Shown: positions 17,475 to 25,621 of the stretch, piece after piece
How positions within the stretch are numbered: position 1 is the stretch's first letter
How the letters are laid out: each line of letters starts with the position of its first letter
Assembly (NCBI RefSeq): GCF_014145325.1
Contig: NZ_JACHTF010000005.1
Coordinates: forward strand, 62,001 to 126,000
Origin: Marilutibacter spongiae
Lineage (GTDB): Bacteria; Pseudomonadota; Gammaproteobacteria; Xanthomonadales; Xanthomonadaceae
Direction: 5' to 3'
Length of the DNA stretch: 64,000 nucleotides
Made by a program: the position numbers and the translations under genes
Notes under the pieces: generated by a model
Told to the model about the DNA's origin: nothing
The model's input: only the letters and a program-made list of their open reading frames with translations
Database searches by the model: none

Positions 17475-18053
17475 ATGGATGCCCTGCCCTTTTCCACCAC
17501 TTTCATTTCCACCGGCACCGTCGCGCTCGCCGAGATCGGCGACAAGACCCAGCTGCTCGCCCTGATGCTGGCGGCGCGCTTCCGCAAGCCCTGGCCGATC
17601 GTTGCCGGCATCCTCGTCGCGACGCTCCTCAACCACGCGCTGGCCGGCTGGCTCGGCAGCCTGGCCTCGGGCTGGCTGTCGCCCAGCGTGCTGCAGTGGA
17701 TCGTAGCGGTCAGTTTCCTGGCCGTGGCCCTGTGGACGCTCAAGCCCGACACCCTGGACGAGGACGAGTCGCTGCCGGCGCGCGGGGCTTTCATCGCCAC
17801 CCTGATCGCGTTCTTCCTGGCCGAGATGGGCGACAAGACCCAGGTGGCGACCGTGCTGATCGCCGCGAAGTACTCGCCGCTGTGGGAGGTCGTGCTGGGC
17901 ACGACGCTGGGCATGCTGCTGGCGAACGTACCGGTGGTGGTCCTGGGGAGCCGCTTCTCCTCCCGCCTGCCGCTGAAGGCCGCGCGACTGACGGCGGCCG
18001 GGGTGTTCCTGGCGCTGTCGGCCTGGGCGTTCTGGCGCGCATTGGGCGGCTGA
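17475..18053 (+). CDS. GDT1/TMEM165 (UPF0016) family manganese exporter
   Basis: A 192-residue membrane protein with about six helices in two inverted halves, each carrying the signature E-x-GDKT (AEIGDKTQL near residue 19 and AEMGDKTQV near 122). Bacterial members such as MneA export manganese; eukaryotic ones move Mn/Ca/protons. The manganese riboswitch directly upstream strongly supports Mn export. I chose the ATG at 17475, after the riboswitch; the frame remains open far upstream only because of GC bias. Confidence 0.93.
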   Translation: MDALPFSTTFISTGTVALAEIGDKTQLLALMLAARFRKPWPIVAGILVATLLNHALAGWLGSLASGWLSPSVLQWIVAVSFLAVALWTLKPDTLDEDESLPARGAFIATLIAFFLAEMGDKTQVATVLIAAKYSPLWEVVLGTTLGMLLANVPVVVLGSRFSSRLPLKAARLTAAGVFLALSAWAFWRALGG

Positions 18054-18098
18054 CGGCGACACCGGCTATCCTGCCGCCATCGTGACGGGGACCTCCCA

Positions 18099-19238
18099 AT
18101 GCTGGCAGCGACCGACCATGGACTGAAGGCCGTCATCTCCACGCTGTTGACGCGGCCCGACGAGATCATGCTCGAGATCGGCGCCAGCGGCGAGCTGATG
18201 GTGGCTCGCCTGCGCGCGGTGATCGCGGTGCTGCTGCTGTTGTTGCCGCTGGCCAACATGCTGGGCGGCGGCCGCATCGACGAAAACCTGATCGGCCTGG
18301 CGGGCGCGGTGGTCGTCAACGTCTTCGCCCAGGTCTGGATGGCCCTGGCGCGCCGCCGCCGCCGCTTCCGCTGGCTGCCGTTCGTGACCACCGCGTTCGA
18401 CGTCAGCATGGCCACCCTGGTGCTGGCCATGCTCGCCAGCCAGCACCTGCCGGCCGGCCTCAACAGCCTGATCGTGTGGTGCGGGTACATCCTCGCGATC
18501 CTGCTCACGGGCCTGCGCAACGACGGCCGCGTCACCCTGATGGCGGGCCTGCTGGCACTGATCCAGTACGGAACGCTCTATGCGTGCATCCTGCTGGTGG
18601 CCGACTCCCCCGAGCAGCTGATCTCCATCGACTACGGCACGGTCACCGTTGGCAGCCAGGTGCAGCGCCTGCTCTTGCTGGTCATCGTCACCCTGGTCAC
18701 CGCGATGATCGTCTATCGCATGCAGCAGCTGGTGCAGATGTCCGGCACGGACGGGCTGACTGGCCTGCCCAATCGCACCTGGCTGATCCACCGCATGCCG
18801 CGCCTGTTCGAGGCGGCCGACGACGACGGCAGCAGCCTGACCCTGGCCCTGATCAACCTGGACCGGTTCCGGCGCCTGAACGACGAGATCGGCCATGCCG
18901 AGGCCGACCGCGTGCTGCGCCACGTCGTGGCGATGCTCAACGAGATGATCGACGCCGGCGAATGGCTGGCGCGGGTACGCGGCGACGAGTTCGTGCTGGT
19001 GCTGCGCAAGCCGGTGGGCACGGCATGGGAGCGTGTCGACGCGATCCGCCGGATCCTCGCCGACCGCCCCTACCAGCCCGAGCGCGGCGCCGATGCCGTG
19101 CGCCTGAGCTTCAGCGCCGGCCTGGCCAGCTACCCGCACGACGGCCGCAACCTCTCGGCCCTGCTCCGCCGCGCCGACCAGCGCCTGCAGGGCGCCAAGC
19201 AGACCGGCCGCGACCGAGTCGTCGCCCGGGAGGCCTGA
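18099..19238 (+). CDS. membrane-bound diguanylate cyclase (GGDEF domain, RGDEF variant)
   Basis: A 379-residue protein with about six membrane helices (residues 36-206) and a GGDEF domain (about 213-375). The substrate and metal motifs are present (GTDGLTGLPNR and INLDRF), but the signature loop reads RGDEF (294-298) rather than GGDEF. Some RGDEF proteins are known to be active. No RxxD inhibitory site sits at the usual position before the loop, so product inhibition may be absent. The membrane part resembles the 7TM/MASE-like sensors but I cannot name the class. Starts 45 bp after the exporter gene. Confidence 0.88.
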   Translation: MLAATDHGLKAVISTLLTRPDEIMLEIGASGELMVARLRAVIAVLLLLLPLANMLGGGRIDENLIGLAGAVVVNVFAQVWMALARRRRRFRWLPFVTTAFDVSMATLVLAMLASQHLPAGLNSLIVWCGYILAILLTGLRNDGRVTLMAGLLALIQYGTLYACILLVADSPEQLISIDYGTVTVGSQVQRLLLLVIVTLVTAMIVYRMQQLVQMSGTDGLTGLPNRTWLIHRMPRLFEAADDDGSSLTLALINLDRFRRLNDEIGHAEADRVLRHVVAMLNEMIDAGEWLARVRGDEFVLVLRKPVGTAWERVDAIRRILADRPYQPERGADAVRLSFSAGLASYPHDGRNLSALLRRADQRLQGAKQTGRDRVVAREA

Positions 19239-19335
19239 AACGCCGGCCCGGCGCGTTCGCGCTTGCCCGTCCTCGCGACCCTGCACTAGGCTGGCGCCTT
19301 GTCTATCGCGCCATCGCGGCCGCAGGGGTCAATAC

Positions 19336-20631
19336 GTGGAATTCATCACCCGGATCGGGTTCGGCCTGTTCGGCCTCGTCGTTCTGCTCGCCATCGCATG
19401 GTGTTTCTCCAACAACCGCAAGGCGATCAACTGGCGCCTTGTCGGGATCGGCCTGGTCATGCAGCTGCTGATCGCCGGCTTCGTGCTGCTCACGCCCTGG
19501 GGGGCGAGCGTGTTCGACATGCTCTCGCGCGGCTTCGTCACCCTGCTGGGCTTCACCACCGAGGGTGCGCGCTTCATCTTCGGCGACTTCACCGATCCGG
19601 AGAAGTTCGGCTTCGTGTTCGCCTTCCAGGTGCTGCCGACGATCATCTTCTTCGCCAGCTTCATGAGCGTGCTCTACCACCTGGGCGTGATGCAGAAAGT
19701 CGTCCAGGGCATGGCCTGGGTGATCACGCGTCTGATGCCGGTCTCCGGCGCGGAAACCCTGTCGGTGTGCGCCAACGCCTTCATCGGACAGACAGAATCG
19801 CCGCTGGTGGTGAAGCCCTACATCTCGAAGATGACCGAGTCCGAGTTGCTGACCCTGATGGTCGGCGGCATGGCGACCATCGCCGGTGGCGTGCTCGGCG
19901 CCTACGTCATGCTGCTGGGCGGCGGCGACCCCGCGCAGCAGGCGTTCTATGCCAAGCACCTGATCACCGCCAGCATCATGGCCGCCCCGGCGACGCTGCT
20001 GATCGCCAAGATCCTGGTGCCCGAGACGGCGACCCCGCTGACCCTGGGCACGGTGCGCATGGACGTGGAGAAAACCACCACCAACGTCATCGACGCCGCC
20101 GCGGCCGGTGCCGCCGACGGCCTCAAGCTGGCGCTCAACGTCGGCGCCATGCTGTTGGCCTTCATCGCGCTGATCGCGCTGCTCAACGCGCCCCTGGTCT
20201 GGATCGGCGAAGTCACCGGCCTGCAGGACGTGCTAGGGCGGCCGACCGACCTGTCGTCCCTGCTCGGCTACCTGCTTTCGCCGCTGGCCTGGGCGATCGG
20301 CGTGCCCTGGCAGGACGCCAGCACCGTCGGCGGCCTGATCGGGACCAAGGTCGTGCTCAACGAGTTCGTCGCCTACGTGCAGCTCGGCGAGATCCTGCGC
20401 GGCAACGTGCCGGGCGTGGCGCTGACCGACCAGGGCCGGCTGATCGCGACCTATGCGCTGTGCGGCTTCGCCAATTTCAGTTCGATCGCGATCCAGATCG
20501 GCGGCATCGGCGGCATCGCCCCGGAGCGGCGCCACGATCTCGCGCGTTTCGGCCTGCGCGCGGTGCTCGGCGGCTCGATAGCGACCCTGATGACCGCCAC
20601 CATCGCCGGCGTGCTCACGCACTTCGCCTGA
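19336..20631 (+). CDS. concentrative nucleoside transporter (NupC/CNT family)
   Basis: A 431-residue inner-membrane protein that imports nucleosides with sodium or protons. CNT landmarks are present: SVCANAFIGQTESPLVV (GQTESP is the substrate-loop motif), MVGGMATIAGGV, and GTKVVLNEFVAY near residue 340. The start is GTG at 19336 with no strong upstream alternative. A ribokinase gene follows within 10 bp, so the two probably work together: nucleosides enter, are split, and ribose is phosphorylated. Confidence 0.95.
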   Translation: MEFITRIGFGLFGLVVLLAIAWCFSNNRKAINWRLVGIGLVMQLLIAGFVLLTPWGASVFDMLSRGFVTLLGFTTEGARFIFGDFTDPEKFGFVFAFQVLPTIIFFASFMSVLYHLGVMQKVVQGMAWVITRLMPVSGAETLSVCANAFIGQTESPLVVKPYISKMTESELLTLMVGGMATIAGGVLGAYVMLLGGGDPAQQAFYAKHLITASIMAAPATLLIAKILVPETATPLTLGTVRMDVEKTTTNVIDAAAAGAADGLKLALNVGAMLLAFIALIALLNAPLVWIGEVTGLQDVLGRPTDLSSLLGYLLSPLAWAIGVPWQDASTVGGLIGTKVVLNEFVAYVQLGEILRGNVPGVALTDQGRLIATYALCGFANFSSIAIQIGGIGGIAPERRHDLARFGLRAVLGGSIATLMTATIAGVLTHFA

Positions 20632-20640
20632 CGTCGCCCC

Positions 20641-21624
20641 ATGTCCGCGGCCGTCGTCGTCATCGGTTCCTTCAACGTCGACCACGTCTGGACGGTCGAG
20701 CGCCTGCCGCGTCCCGGCGAAACCCTCGCCGGCCGCTACCGCAGCGGCCCGGGCGGCAAGGGCTTCAACCAGGCCGTGGCCGCGCGACGCGCGGGCGCGG
20801 ATACCCGGTTCGCCTGCGCGCTGGGACGCGATCCCGGCGCCGAACTGGCTTTGTCGCTGGCCGCGGCGGAAGGCATCGAGATGCTGGCCCTGCGCGTTGA
20901 CGAGGCCACCGGCACCGCCGGCATCCAGGTCGACGCCACCGGCCGCAACAGCATCATCGTCGGGCCGGGCGCCAATGCCCGGCTCGACTCGGCCCACGTG
21001 GCGGGTGTCGCCGACCGCTTCGAAGGTGCGCGCGTGATGCTGGCCCAGCTCGAGACGCCGGTGGACGCGGTCATGGCGGGGTTCGCCGAGGCCCGCCGCC
21101 GCGGCATCACGACGATCCTCAACCCCGCCCCCGCCGATGCCGGGGTGCCCGACGCGCTCTGGGCGCTCACCGATTTCGCCACGCCCAACGAAACCGAGTT
21201 CAGCATGCAGCTCGAGCGCTGCTGCGGGCTGGAGGTCGATGCCGAGACCCTGGCCGCGCGGACGGACGCATCGCTGCACACCCTGTGCCGGCGCCTGCTC
21301 CCGTCCGGGACGGTCGTGGTCACGCTCGGCGCGGCCGGCGTGTTCGCGTCCCGGCCGGAAGCCGCGCGGGCCGACGGCGGCCCGGCGTGCCTGCGCGTGG
21401 CCGCCCCACGGGTCGAGGCGATCGACACCACGGGGGCCGGCGACGCGTTCAACGGGGCACTGGCCGCGGCCCTGGCGGCGGGCCCCGATCGCGATCTGGC
21501 GGCGGTGCTGCTGGACGCGGTGCGCTTCGCTTCGCTCTCGACCGAGAAGACCGGCGCCGCGCTGTCCATGCCCCACCGCAGCGAGCTCCGGGCGCGCTTC
21601 CTGGACCCAGGCGCGCGACCCTGA
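20641..21624 (+). CDS. rbsK: ribokinase (PfkB family)
   Basis: A 327-residue sugar kinase. It has the PfkB signature 1 region (SGPGGKGFNQAVAARRAG near residues 36-53) and signature 2 (DTTGAGDAFNGALA near 262), containing the catalytic Asp and anion hole. The N-terminal IGSFNVDHVWTVERLPRPGET is the sugar-binding strand typical of ribokinases. Downstream of the nucleoside transporter with a 9-bp gap, so its substrate is probably ribose from nucleosides; other sugars cannot be excluded. Confidence 0.9.
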   Translation: MSAAVVVIGSFNVDHVWTVERLPRPGETLAGRYRSGPGGKGFNQAVAARRAGADTRFACALGRDPGAELALSLAAAEGIEMLALRVDEATGTAGIQVDATGRNSIIVGPGANARLDSAHVAGVADRFEGARVMLAQLETPVDAVMAGFAEARRRGITTILNPAPADAGVPDALWALTDFATPNETEFSMQLERCCGLEVDAETLAARTDASLHTLCRRLLPSGTVVVTLGAAGVFASRPEAARADGGPACLRVAAPRVEAIDTTGAGDAFNGALAAALAAGPDRDLAAVLLDAVRFASLSTEKTGAALSMPHRSELRARFLDPGARP

Positions 21625-21712
21625 AAATTAACGTCGGATTAACAACACTTGCCCTAGCCTGCTCCCGGGCCTCGTATTTGAGGAACTCGTCACACTTTCA
21701 GGGAGAAAGCGC

Positions 21713-22048
21713 ATGGCCGGAAAATTCGAGATCAGCACCCGCAGCAACGGCGAATTCCAGTTCAACCTGATGGCGGGCAATGGGCAGGTCATCCTCACCA
21801 GCGAGGGCTACTCGGCCAAGGCGGCGTGCCTGAACGGGGTGGAGTCGGTCAAGAAGCACAGTGAGGACGAAGGCTTCTTCGAGCGCCTCACCGCCTCCAA
21901 TGGCAGCCCCTACTTCAACCTGAAGGCGAGCAACGGCCAGGTCATCGGCCACAGCCAGATGTACAGCAGCACGTCCGCGCGGGACAACGGCATCCAGTCG
22001 GTGATGACGCACGCGCCGTCCGCGCTGCTCAACGACAAGACGGCCTGA
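21713..22048 (+). CDS. YegP family protein (DUF1508, UPF0339)
   Basis: A 111-residue soluble protein made of two tandem DUF1508 repeats. The first (about 4-50) contains FQFNLMAGNGQVILTSEGY; the second (about 55-100) contains PYFNLKASNGQVIGHSQMY. Conserved motifs NG-x-x-I and the SxxY turn occur in both. Biological role is not established; homologues are small stress-associated proteins. It has its own upstream space of 88 bp and the start ATG has GGAGAAA upstream. Confidence 0.92.
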   Translation: MAGKFEISTRSNGEFQFNLMAGNGQVILTSEGYSAKAACLNGVESVKKHSEDEGFFERLTASNGSPYFNLKASNGQVIGHSQMYSSTSARDNGIQSVMTHAPSALLNDKTA

Positions 22049-22107
22049 GCGCCCCACCGGCCACGCCGCGGCGGCGCCGGGCGCACGCCGCGCCTTACAA
22101 TGCACGG

Positions 22108-23136
22108 ATGTCCCACGACGGCTTCCGCATCGGTCCGCACGCCATCGCGCCACGCCTCGTCCTGGCGCCGATGGCCGGTGTCACCGACAAGCCCTTCCGC
22201 ATCCTGTGCAAGCGCATGGGCGCGGGCCTGTGCGTGTCGGAAATGACCACGTCCGACCCACGCTTCTGGAACACCGCCAAGTCCCGCCACCGCATGGACC
22301 ACGAAGGCGAGCCCGAACCGGTCAGCGTTCAGATCGCCGGCACCGAGCCCGAGGTGATGGCCGAGGCGGCCCGGCACAACGTCGAACATGGCGCGCGGAT
22401 CATCGATATCAACATGGGCTGCCCGGCGAAGAAGGTCTGCAATGCCTGGGCCGGCTCGGCGCTCATGCGCGAGCCCGAACGCGTCGCGCGCATCCTCGCG
22501 GCCGTGGTCGCCGCGGTCGAGGTGCCGGTCACGCTGAAGATCCGCACCGGCTGGGCGAGCGACCAGCGCAACGCCCTGCAGATCGCCCGCATCGCGGAGG
22601 ACTGCGGCATCGCCGCGCTGGCCGTGCATGGGCGCACGCGCGACCAGCAATACACCGGCGTCGCCGAGTACGACACCATCGCCGAGGTCAAGGCGGCGCT
22701 GTCGATCCCGGTCTTCGCCAACGGCGACATCGATTCGCCGGAGAAGGCCGCCTACGTACTGGCGCACACCGGCGCCGACGCGCTGCTCGTCGGCCGCGCC
22801 GCGCAGGGACGGCCCTGGATTTTCCGCGAGATCGCGCACTACCTGGCCACGGGCACCCGGCTGGCGCCACCGTCACTGGCCGAGGTGCGCGACGTGCTGC
22901 TCTCCCACCTGCGCCACCTGCATGCCTTCTACGGCGAGGCCTCGGGCGTGCGCATCGCGCGCAAGCACCTGGGCTGGTATGCCAGGGACCGCCCCGAGCA
23001 CACGCTCGAACAGCGCGCGCTGTTCCGCGCGACGGTCAACCGCGCCGACACCGCCCACGACCAGTTGCGGATCACCGCCGACTATTTCGATGCCCTGGTG
23101 GCGGGCGAGCCGCCGCGCCTGACCGCGGCCGCCTGA
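22108..23136 (+). CDS. dusB: tRNA-dihydrouridine synthase B
   Basis: A 342-residue FMN enzyme that reduces specific uridines in tRNA. Key signatures: LAPMAGVTDKPFR near the N-terminus, DINMGCPAKKV with the catalytic Cys region, VHGRTRDQQYTG, and the FMN phosphate segment FANGDIDSPE...LVGRAAQGRPWIF. The DusB type is favoured by the MGCPAKKV pattern and length. In enterobacteria dusB is followed by fis; here no fis-like frame follows. Confidence 0.95.
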   Translation: MSHDGFRIGPHAIAPRLVLAPMAGVTDKPFRILCKRMGAGLCVSEMTTSDPRFWNTAKSRHRMDHEGEPEPVSVQIAGTEPEVMAEAARHNVEHGARIIDINMGCPAKKVCNAWAGSALMREPERVARILAAVVAAVEVPVTLKIRTGWASDQRNALQIARIAEDCGIAALAVHGRTRDQQYTGVAEYDTIAEVKAALSIPVFANGDIDSPEKAAYVLAHTGADALLVGRAAQGRPWIFREIAHYLATGTRLAPPSLAEVRDVLLSHLRHLHAFYGEASGVRIARKHLGWYARDRPEHTLEQRALFRATVNRADTAHDQLRITADYFDALVAGEPPRLTAAA

Positions 23137-23299
23137 GGCACGACCGGCGGGCGCGCGGCAAGCATCAAGCGTGCCAGCCAAAGGTCACCGGTGCGTCTGG
23201 CTCATGCACCTGGACACGAATGGCGCTCCAATGCACATGCCGGGATGTCCCCATCGGCAGTATCCTCCGCTGCCGCGTCCCGGCGCCCAGGAGACCCCC

Positions 23300-23617
23300 A
23301 TGAACGGCAAGATCACGCTTTTCGTACTGGCCTCGTTCGCGGCCATGCCCGCCATCGCCGGCAACGACCCCGTCGGCGACCTGTCCGGCATCACCGGCCT
23401 GAGCGAGCGCAAGGTACAGATGGTGCTCGGCAACCGTACCGCCTTCGCCGAGTACCGCTACACCTACGACCGCGCGCTCGCGCGCTTCACCCGTGCGGTC
23501 GGCAAGGATGCCCACGAACGCCTCATCCGCGGTGAATCGGTCGCGCTGCGCGACAGCGAAGGCCGTGAAGTGGTCGTGCAGCTGCCCGGCGAGCTCCGGT
23601 CGGACCGCACGCTGTAG
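23300..23617 (+). CDS. small exported hypothetical protein
   Basis: A 105-residue protein with a signal peptide (about 1-20, ending in AIAG). The charged mature part contains DLSGITGLSERKVQMVLGNR and many Arg residues. I do not recognise a family. The start at 23300 has AGGAGA 7 bases upstream; the frame is open further upstream, but those residues do not form a credible protein. Convergent with the next gene. Confidence 0.7.
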   Translation: MNGKITLFVLASFAAMPAIAGNDPVGDLSGITGLSERKVQMVLGNRTAFAEYRYTYDRALARFTRAVGKDAHERLIRGESVALRDSEGREVVVQLPGELRSDRTL

Positions 23618-23631
23618 GCACGCACGCGCGT

Positions 23632-24714
23632 TCAGCGCTCAAGGGCAGGCGCCGCGCGACGCGGCGCCGCGCCCCCGCCCTGCGCGACCCGCTCGTCCTC
23701 CGGCGGCGGCGCCGGCGAATGCCAGATGCGACGCCACATGTCGCCCAGCCGGCGGCTGGCCTCCCAGGGCCACTCCAGCTGCGTGGGCGGGATCTCGCGC
23801 CAACCGCCTTCCTGCGCCTGGGCCACCGCGAAGCGGAAGCTGAAGTCGGGTTCGGCCCCCATGCGCAGGTCGGACAGCACGAGCTGGCCGTCGCGCTGCT
23901 CGGCCTTCATGAAACCGTGGTTGAACCAGCCCAGGCGGCTGACGCTGGGGTAGTCGGCGACCTGCGCGAAAGCGCGTGCGTCGGACGGATACGCGCGAAA
24001 CGTCATCGGCCCGGTGTCGGCGACCAGCGAACGCTCGCCCTCCAGGAAACCCTCGGGTGTCATCGCCACCACCCGCCAGAGCAGGATGTTGAACGGCATG
24101 GGCACCGAGAAGCGTGGCGCGTCGGCAAGGCCGCGCTCGGACAGCGTGTCGCCGGCGACGCGGTCCACCGCCGACTTGGCGAGCAGCGATGCGCCCAGGT
24201 ACAGCGAACTGATGGCCAGTCCCAGGACGAGTGCGTGGCGCGCCACGGGTCGCTCGCGCGCGAACCACGCCACCAGGCAGGCCACGAGCAGCCAGATCGT
24301 GTAGAGCGGATCGATGATGAAGACGCTGGACCACATCACCGGTCGCGTCGGCAGGGGCCACCACAGCTGCGTGCCGTAGACCGTGAACGCATCGAGCACG
24401 GGATGCGTGCACAAGGCCAGCTGGATCGCCCAGAACCAGCGGCGAGGCGATTGCGCGACGCGCTGGCCGCGGCCCTTGCACCAGGCCCAGATGGCCCAGG
24501 CCACGAAGGGCAGCACCAGCAGCGAGTGGCTGAGGCTGCGGTGCCAGGTCATCCGCCGTACCGGGTCGTCGGTCAACAGATGGATGGGCAACACGTCGAG
24601 GTCGGGCAAGGTGCCGAGCGCGGCGCCCGCGAGCAGCGCGGCGCGCCGGTGCCCGCGGGGCGCGATGGCGGCCGCGATGGCGCCGCCGAGGACGATCTGG
24701 GTGAGGGAATCCAT
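23632..24714 (-). CDS. membrane-bound metal-dependent hydrolase, YdjM/DUF457 family
   Basis: A 360-residue protein with several membrane helices in its first 200 residues. Family signatures are MDSLTQIVLGGAIAAAI at the start, TLPDLDVLP, and HRSLSHSLL (metal-binding His/Asp). The C-terminal 150 residues form a soluble domain. Biochemical activity is not established. It is third in a minus-strand group after an OlsF-like acyltransferase and an LpxH-like phosphoesterase (62-bp gap), so an envelope-lipid role is possible. Confidence 0.88.
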   Translation of the reverse strand: MDSLTQIVLGGAIAAAIAPRGHRRAALLAGAALGTLPDLDVLPIHLLTDDPVRRMTWHRSLSHSLLVLPFVAWAIWAWCKGRGQRVAQSPRRWFWAIQLALCTHPVLDAFTVYGTQLWWPLPTRPVMWSSVFIIDPLYTIWLLVACLVAWFARERPVARHALVLGLAISSLYLGASLLAKSAVDRVAGDTLSERGLADAPRFSVPMPFNILLWRVVAMTPEGFLEGERSLVADTGPMTFRAYPSDARAFAQVADYPSVSRLGWFNHGFMKAEQRDGQLVLSDLRMGAEPDFSFRFAVAQAQEGGWREIPPTQLEWPWEASRRLGDMWRRIWHSPAPPPEDERVAQGGGAAPRRAAPALER

Positions 24715-24776
24715 GCTTGCATGCTACCGGTCCCTCGCCCCCCGGGTCCCCTCCCGGAGGTCCTGCCCGGGCGCGG

Positions 24777-25595
24777 TCAGGCCGCGCTCGGGAATGCCTC
24801 GCGGGACGGCGTCGAGGTGGCGGGCAAGGCCGGCAGCAGCGCCAGGGTCTCGCCCGTGTGCGACAGCAGCCGCAGGCTGCCATCGGGGTCCTCGCACAAC
24901 GCGGTGAGGCTTTCCACCCAGTCGCCGTCGTTGGCATACACGCATCCATCGCGTTCGAACAGGGCGGCCCGGTGGATGTGGCCGCACACGATGCCGTCCA
25001 GGCCGCGACGCTGCGCGTCGGCCAGGCCGGCGCCGACGAAGCGCGCGATGTAGCGCTCCGCGGCGCCGCTGCGGCGCTTGAGGAATTCCGACATTGACCA
25101 GTAGCGCAGGCCCAGGCGCCGGCGGGCGCGGTTGAGCCACTGGTTTCCGGTCAGGATGCGGTAGTAGAGCCAGTCGCCCAGCCGCTCCTGCAGGCCGCCG
25201 AACTGGGTGGCGTCGTCGTAGTCGTCGCCATGGGTGACGAGCAGGCGCCGCCCGTCCGCGGTGACGTGGATGGTGCGTCGCCGGACCTGCATGCGCGGCA
25301 GGGCCAGTCCGCAGAACCTGCGGGCCGGGCGGTCGTGGTTGCCGGGCACGTACACGAGTTCGGTGCCGGCCCGGGCCAGGGCGTGCAGCGCTTCCACGAC
25401 CCGTTGCTGGGGGGATTTCCACACCGCCCGGCGCTGTGCCATCCACCACAGGTCGACGATGTCGCCGACCAGGTAGAGACGATCGCAGCGCAGGCCGCCG
25501 AGGAAGTCCGCCAGCTCGGCGGCGTGGCAATGCTTGGATCCCAGGTGGACGTCCGAGATGAACACGGCGCGGCGCCTGGCGGGGAGACGGCTCAT
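24777..25595 (-). CDS. UDP-2,3-diacylglucosamine diphosphatase-like metallophosphoesterase
   Basis: A 272-residue calcineurin-like phosphoesterase. The metal motifs are in order: SDVHLG, VGDIVDLW, PGNHDR, THGDDYDD and CGHIHR. The pattern LYLVGDIVDLWWM and overall length fit the LpxH-related family (COG2908), which hydrolyses UDP-diacylglucosamine in lipid A synthesis. It is not identical in layout to classical LpxH, so it may be a second paralogue with another lipid substrate. It lies 26 bp downstream of a bifunctional acyltransferase gene. Start chosen at the ATG just before the conserved FISDVHLG strand. Confidence 0.85.
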   Translation of the reverse strand: MSRLPARRRAVFISDVHLGSKHCHAAELADFLGGLRCDRLYLVGDIVDLWWMAQRRAVWKSPQQRVVEALHALARAGTELVYVPGNHDRPARRFCGLALPRMQVRRRTIHVTADGRRLLVTHGDDYDDATQFGGLQERLGDWLYYRILTGNQWLNRARRRLGLRYWSMSEFLKRRSGAAERYIARFVGAGLADAQRRGLDGIVCGHIHRAALFERDGCVYANDGDWVESLTALCEDPDGSLRLLSHTGETLALLPALPATSTPSREAFPSAA

Positions 25596-25621
25596 GGGCG
25601 TGCCATGCGCGGGGGGTGCTT

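Noticed and set aside
23137-23299. Expected fis gene after dusB
   Set aside because: No frame with Fis-like helix-turn-helix residues; the next gene is a small exported protein.
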